A stretch of 64,000 nt of DNA from assembly GCA_964384025.1 (NCBI GenBank), contig CAYLJJ010000014.1:24584-88583 (forward strand). Direction: 5' to 3'. Under the pieces are notes generated by a model that worked only from the letters and a program-made list of their open reading frames with translations, was not told the origin of the DNA and searched no databases. The stretch is from CAYLJJ01 sp964384025. Lineage in GTDB: Bacteria; Myxococcota_A; Bradymonadia; UBA7976; UBA1532. The translations under genes were made by a program, and so were the position numbers. Positions 60,660 through 64,000 of this stretch are shown here, piece by piece (position 1 is the first letter of the stretch; the number at the start of each line of letters is the position of its first letter).

Positions 60660-61118
60660 ATGAAGAAGTTTCTCTTGCTCACCATTTTGGCTTGGGCTTG
60701 TCAAGGTCAGGAGGAGAGGCTCCCTGATCTGGGCTCGTTGCGCCTGAGCTTTGAACGCCCAGCGCCAGATGGGGGGATCCTGGCGCTGCGACGGCTCTTA
60801 GAGGCGCGCCCTCCTGAAGGGGGAGGCCCTTGGGAGCAAAAATTTCTGAGCCGCTGTCGGGCCCTCCGTTCGGCAGCTTCCTGTGACCTCAAGCTCAAAC
60901 ACCCTGACTGGAGCTATGCCAGCCTTGAGGGGATCCTACGTGGAGAGGTGCTGTTGGGGATGAGCGAACAGCAAGCCCTCGCGGCTTGGGGACAACCTCT
61001 CTCTAGAACGCGAGTAGAGGGAGGCGCGGAGCAGCTCTGTTACCCAGCGAAAGAGGGAGCAGGTTGTCGACGCTGGTTGCGCCTCTTTATGGAGCGGGTT
61101 ATCGAGATCCATCCTTGA
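60660..61118 (+). CDS. BamE/SmpA-like lipoprotein
   Basis: 152 residues. MKKFLLLTILAWAC ends in a lipobox. The C-terminal ~60 residues, 'EGILRGEVLLGMSEQQALAAWGQPLSRTRVEGGAEQLCYP', resemble the SmpA/OmlA (BamE) motif GMtkeqVxxxlGxPxxxr. In BamE, a subunit of the outer-membrane beta-barrel assembly machine, this is the core fold. Here the N-terminal ~80 residues are an extra Cys-containing segment, so it could be a BamE-like accessory rather than BamE itself. Converges on the DUF6178-like gene with a seven-base gap. Confidence 0.65.
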   Translation: MKKFLLLTILAWACQGQEERLPDLGSLRLSFERPAPDGGILALRRLLEARPPEGGGPWEQKFLSRCRALRSAASCDLKLKHPDWSYASLEGILRGEVLLGMSEQQALAAWGQPLSRTRVEGGAEQLCYPAKEGAGCRRWLRLFMERVIEIHP

Positions 61119-61125
61119 GGGATCG

Positions 61126-62670
61126 TTAAGACTCCAGCAAGATCAGAGGCAGGAAGCGGGGCTCTAGCTCCTGGGGTGAGAGGGCCGCGAGCTGGTCAAT
61201 GGCGACCTCTAAGAGCAGATTCAAAGCTTCGCTGTTTTCTCCCCCGATGCGATCCCACCAGTCCTCTGCAAAGCAGCGCGCCTGTGCTCCTAAGCGGCCC
61301 CTCTCAAAGAGCGCACGGTGGCTACGCTCTAAGAGCGCGAGGGGCAAGCGACCGAAGCCCTCTAAGCCCTGTGAGTCTCTGAGGAGTCCGGTAAACAGCC
61401 AAGCTCCAAGAGGCTGCTGAGCGGGGCGATCTGGGGCAGCGCGGTAGAGCGCAGCGATGAGCTTCGCTTGGGATTGAGCCTCGGCGACCTCTGCCAAGCT
61501 GCTTAAGGGGGCTCCATTGGGCTTACAGGGGTGCCGTCGTCGGAGGACCTCAGCCCAAGGGCGCAGCGGCTCCAGATCGATCAATCCGATGGGATCCTCC
61601 CCCAGAGCCAAACGCAGCCCCCGGAGGGGGAGCGCGGCGCTCTTCATCTGTGCATAACCTGTCCTAAAGATCAGGTTGACTCCTTGAGCTTGAAGTCGAA
61701 CCGCGTCCTGCTGGGGGCTGGATCCTTCGCCCAGGAACTCTAGACCCAGAGCCAAACCGGCGCGCAGCCGATTTAAGCTCTCCTCTCCAGCCTCCTCATC
61801 CCAAAGCTCCACGCGATCCGCTGAGAGGATCATATTGGCGCTATACCCCAGACCCAGGAGTAGGGTCTCCCGTTCCTCATCAGAGAGGCAGCTCAGGGCC
61901 CGTGAGAGCCGCTCTTCAGGCTCAACCAATCGCGTCATCCAGTGATGCGCTGCTCGCTCACCATCACCAGAGCCCTTGAGCGGAATCAGGTCTGATCGGG
62001 GTGGGCTATAGATCTCCAGGGCTTCGTAATACTCTACAAAGCCTTGATCAGCCATCCGCCCTGAGCGCCAACGATAAGCCCGCTCCTGAAGATTGCTGGG
62101 CAAGGCCGCGCTGGCACCCAAGAGCAGGTTGATGCAGAAGGCGGGGTTCTCCCGCATAAGCGCATCTAAGAAGATCTTGATGGGCAGATCTCGTGGCGCT
62201 GGGTGGGGGAAGATCACACAGAGGCGATTGTCGGGGGTCACAACATGCTCTAGATCGGGAGGATCAAAGCTGTCTGGATCCTCAACCGCCTGGGCGTATA
62301 CAGAGCTGCGGAGGAGCCAGTTGATCAGAGCATCATCCAACTCCAAAACATGCTTCATCAGGTGTTCGGGGCTGGCGTACATCAGCGCCTGCAGCCAGGG
62401 ATCCAAGCGCTCTAACGAGAGTTCGTCCCGAGACCAGATATCCATATCCAACATCCCACGGACCTGCTCGGAGCTGGCCAGAGCCAGCAACTCAGTGCTG
62501 TCCTCCAGACCCACAAGGTGCAGGCAGCGGTAGAGATCTTCTGTGGGGAGTTGGGGGATAAGAGCTGCGACATCGTGGGGCGCGAGCATGACTTTTAAGA
62601 GCGCGGTGCCGCTTCGGCTGCTGTCCAGTTGAGCGCGCCAGACGCTCAACTCCGTCGGCTTAAGAGACAT
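61126..62670 (-). CDS. DUF6178-like protein
   Basis: 514 residues of mostly helical, Leu-rich sequence. The start 'LMLAPHDVAALIPQLPTEDLYRCLHLVGLEDSTELLALASSEQVRGMLDMDIW' matches the pattern I associate with the deltaproteobacterial DUF6178 family. Other blocks include 'LLLGASAALPSNLQERAYRWRSGRMADQGFVEYYEALEIY' and a C-terminal Trp/Asp motif ('FAEDWWDRIG'). No signal peptide. Function unknown. ATG 62670 has GGAG five bases upstream. Confidence 0.7.
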   Translation of the reverse strand: MSLKPTELSVWRAQLDSSRSGTALLKVMLAPHDVAALIPQLPTEDLYRCLHLVGLEDSTELLALASSEQVRGMLDMDIWSRDELSLERLDPWLQALMYASPEHLMKHVLELDDALINWLLRSSVYAQAVEDPDSFDPPDLEHVVTPDNRLCVIFPHPAPRDLPIKIFLDALMRENPAFCINLLLGASAALPSNLQERAYRWRSGRMADQGFVEYYEALEIYSPPRSDLIPLKGSGDGERAAHHWMTRLVEPEERLSRALSCLSDEERETLLLGLGYSANMILSADRVELWDEEAGEESLNRLRAGLALGLEFLGEGSSPQQDAVRLQAQGVNLIFRTGYAQMKSAALPLRGLRLALGEDPIGLIDLEPLRPWAEVLRRRHPCKPNGAPLSSLAEVAEAQSQAKLIAALYRAAPDRPAQQPLGAWLFTGLLRDSQGLEGFGRLPLALLERSHRALFERGRLGAQARCFAEDWWDRIGGENSEALNLLLEVAIDQLAALSPQELEPRFLPLILLES

Positions 62671-62728
62671 AGAGGCTCCGAGTAAAAGACTCTTTCAAGT
62701 CGTCTATATGTTTTTTTGGGATGGTCTA

Positions 62729-63469
62729 TCAGGCTTGGCGAAGGATAGTATAGAGATGCGCTGCGTTCTGTTTTAACCAAGCCCTTTGGGTCTCAAGCCA
62801 AGCCTTTTTCTGCTCGGCGACAGCCTGCTTCGCCTCCTCATCTCCCTCGGAGACCTCTGGAAACTCAGGCGGGGTTCCCAGAGCTTCAGCCATCAAGGAC
62901 TCACAGCGGCTCAGGGCCGCCTTGCGCCCACGGAAGCGGATCTTCTCGAAGTCAGGCAGGAGGACATTCTTCTTCTCAAAGCGAACAAGGCGCCCGATGA
63001 TCATCTCCATCGGCTCCAAGAGAGAGACGAGGGAAAGATCTGAGACAAAAGGCTCCTCTCCGGTCAGACGATCTAGGAGGCGGACACCCTTAAGGCGCTT
63101 AACTTCCTTCACCTCCAGGACGCTGGCGACGCTCTCAGGGAGGACCTCAAAGAGCGCCTTGAGACGATCCGCTGAGATGTCGTGGGGATCAAGAGGGCTC
63201 AACTCCTCCAGCTTGGTGTTGCTGTCTAAGAGCAGGTGTTGAAGGAAGGCCGCGTCGGCGCGGGGTTCCTCGGGGATAGGCCAAGCGCTCTCTTCTAAGC
63301 CAGAGAGGTTCAGGGTTTGCCCCAAGCGGCGCACATGGTAGGCGAGCCACTCGTAGCGATTGCCCAGGCTCCGCTCCTCCTTAGCCCGCTTTACATCATA
63401 GGAGAGGTGACACTTTTTATATTTTTTACCGCTCCCGCAATAGCAGGGGTCGTTTCGACCGATCTTCAA
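62729..63469 (-). CDS. SEC-C motif zinc-binding protein
   Basis: 246 residues. The N-terminus KIGRNDPCYCGSGKKYKKCH is a perfect SEC-C zinc-binding motif (Cys9, Cys11, Cys20, His21), here at the N-terminus rather than the C-terminus as in SecA. The rest is a helical domain with no known catalytic residues. Start: TTG 63469 with GGGAGG five bases upstream. Such proteins often act in protein quality control or translation-linked roles, but the function here is unknown. Confidence 0.85.
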   Translation of the reverse strand: MKIGRNDPCYCGSGKKYKKCHLSYDVKRAKEERSLGNRYEWLAYHVRRLGQTLNLSGLEESAWPIPEEPRADAAFLQHLLLDSNTKLEELSPLDPHDISADRLKALFEVLPESVASVLEVKEVKRLKGVRLLDRLTGEEPFVSDLSLVSLLEPMEMIIGRLVRFEKKNVLLPDFEKIRFRGRKAALSRCESLMAEALGTPPEFPEVSEGDEEAKQAVAEQKKAWLETQRAWLKQNAAHLYTILRQA

Positions 63470-63572
63470 TCGGGCCTCCCATCTAAAAAAACAGAGGAGC
63501 TACGGGCATCTAACAGCTCAGCAACTTTTGGGCAAGATGATCAGCCCTAGAACAGGAGAGTTGGGATTGAGA

Positions 63573-64000
63573 TCAGGGTCGGGGGAGCAAACAGGCCCAC
63601 CAGTAGCCTAAACCAGAAGGTTGACACTCGCTCCCTTCAGGGCAGGGGTGTAGGTCATCACAGAAGTTGCGACACTCCCAATCTCCATTCGCTAAATGAA
63701 AACAGTCCGCTCCCAAGGCACAGAGCCCAGAGGGACAGCCGCCCTCTCCATGGGGGATCTCTCCTGCGAAGAAGCAGTCCGTCTCTCCTGTCTCACTGTC
63801 CGAGAGTATGCAAGCCTCTCCATCTCCACAGTCTCCCTGGTTGATCGGATTGCAGCCCTCTACACAGATACCTAGGTCTGGAAACTCCTCGTAGTAACTG
63901 GCGCAGATCTCTCCGGAGCTACAGCTGTCCCCAGGCTCACAATCCCACTCGGGTTCTTCAACACCTCCCGAGCCGCCGTTACCCGCCTCACCACCGCCAC
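63573..64000 (-). CDS. Cys-rich extracellular protein, partial (N-terminus outside window)
   Basis: The minus-strand frame runs from the right edge to a TGA at 63573-63575, about 142 codons. It begins with a Gly-rich linker (GGGEAGNGGSGG) and then about 16 Cys in short spacing ('DCEPGDSCSSGEICASYYEEF', 'CVEGCNPINQGDCGDGEACILSD', 'CPSGLCALGADCF', 'CRNFCDDLHPCPEGSECQ'). The pattern resembles the Cys-rich C-terminus of the lipoprotein at 31945-32757. The start is beyond the edge, so export cannot be checked. It has no recognised family. Confidence 0.75.
   Translation of the reverse strand, partial: GGGEAGNGGSGGVEEPEWDCEPGDSCSSGEICASYYEEFPDLGICVEGCNPINQGDCGDGEACILSDSETGETDCFFAGEIPHGEGGCPSGLCALGADCFHLANGDWECRNFCDDLHPCPEGSECQPSGLGYWWACLLPRP

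Overview
The window looks like chromosomal DNA of a moderately GC-rich, Gram-negative bacterium of the Myxococcota / former Deltaproteobacteria type. The evidence is the gene content: Ser/Thr kinase and PP2C phosphatase, many lipoproteins with clear lipoboxes, TPR-PEGA proteins, formylglycine-generating-enzyme-like (FGE/SUMF1) domain proteins, and three giant exported proteins made of Asp-rich calcium-binding-type repeats that end in a short hydrophobic helix plus an Arg/Lys cluster (MYXO-CTERM-like). I see no rRNA, tRNA, CRISPR array, IS element or phage structural gene. The genus cannot be named from this sequence alone.

Layout. 1-4574: a partial anchored protein, a lipoprotein, a PP2C phosphatase, a TPR-like protein and a pentapeptide-repeat protein. 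4575-5016 is the only non-coding stretch above 300 bp. 5017-11638: apolipoprotein N-acyltransferase (lnt), an FGE-domain protein, a small coupled ORF, fabZ, glgC and a TPR membrane protein. 11812-13989: a DUF4157 protein fused to a calpain-like cysteine protease with an AT-rich 3' part, the best candidate for a secreted or injected toxin. 14089-18940: two large paralogous envelope proteins, one with LysM. 19083-25270: one giant repeat protein broken by an assembly gap and Illumina adapter sequence. 25440-31800: an AsmA-like/GT51 glycosyltransferase fusion, malQ, an FGE-domain lipoprotein and a TPR-PEGA protein. 31945-34569: a coupled operon (lipoprotein, class II-like PRPP synthetase, TlpA-like thioredoxin, SUI1/YciH). 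34778-36976: a Cys-rich protein, an L,D-transpeptidase and a Ser/Thr kinase.

36980-46636 (minus) is a tightly packed run of ten genes: metzincin-type lipoprotein, Fe-alcohol dehydrogenase, HU-like protein, acidic protein, TPR protein, 3-TM protein, TPR-PEGA protein, family-5 solute-binding protein, a hypothetical protein and a metallophosphoesterase. 46816-57019 holds two giant thrombospondin-type-3-like repeat proteins in tandem. The second is interrupted by a single in-frame TGA at a conserved Cys codon, just before its MYXO-CTERM-like tail. 57016-59956 (minus) is a three-gene coupled operon: alpha/beta hydrolase, a class II amidotransferase-like protein lacking its catalytic Cys, and a GH32 glycosidase. 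60056-64000: a secreted protein, a BamE-like lipoprotein, a DUF6178-like protein, a SEC-C protein and a partial Cys-rich protein.

The recurring theme is cell-envelope construction and surface display: lipoprotein maturation, peptidoglycan enzymes and anchored repeat proteins. Alongside it are alpha-glucan metabolism (glgC, malQ) and phospho-signalling. The observations most worth following up are the DUF4157-calpain protein, the in-frame TGA, the adapter-split giant gene and the Cys-less amidotransferase-like protein. All family assignments come from motif recognition by eye, not from database searches.
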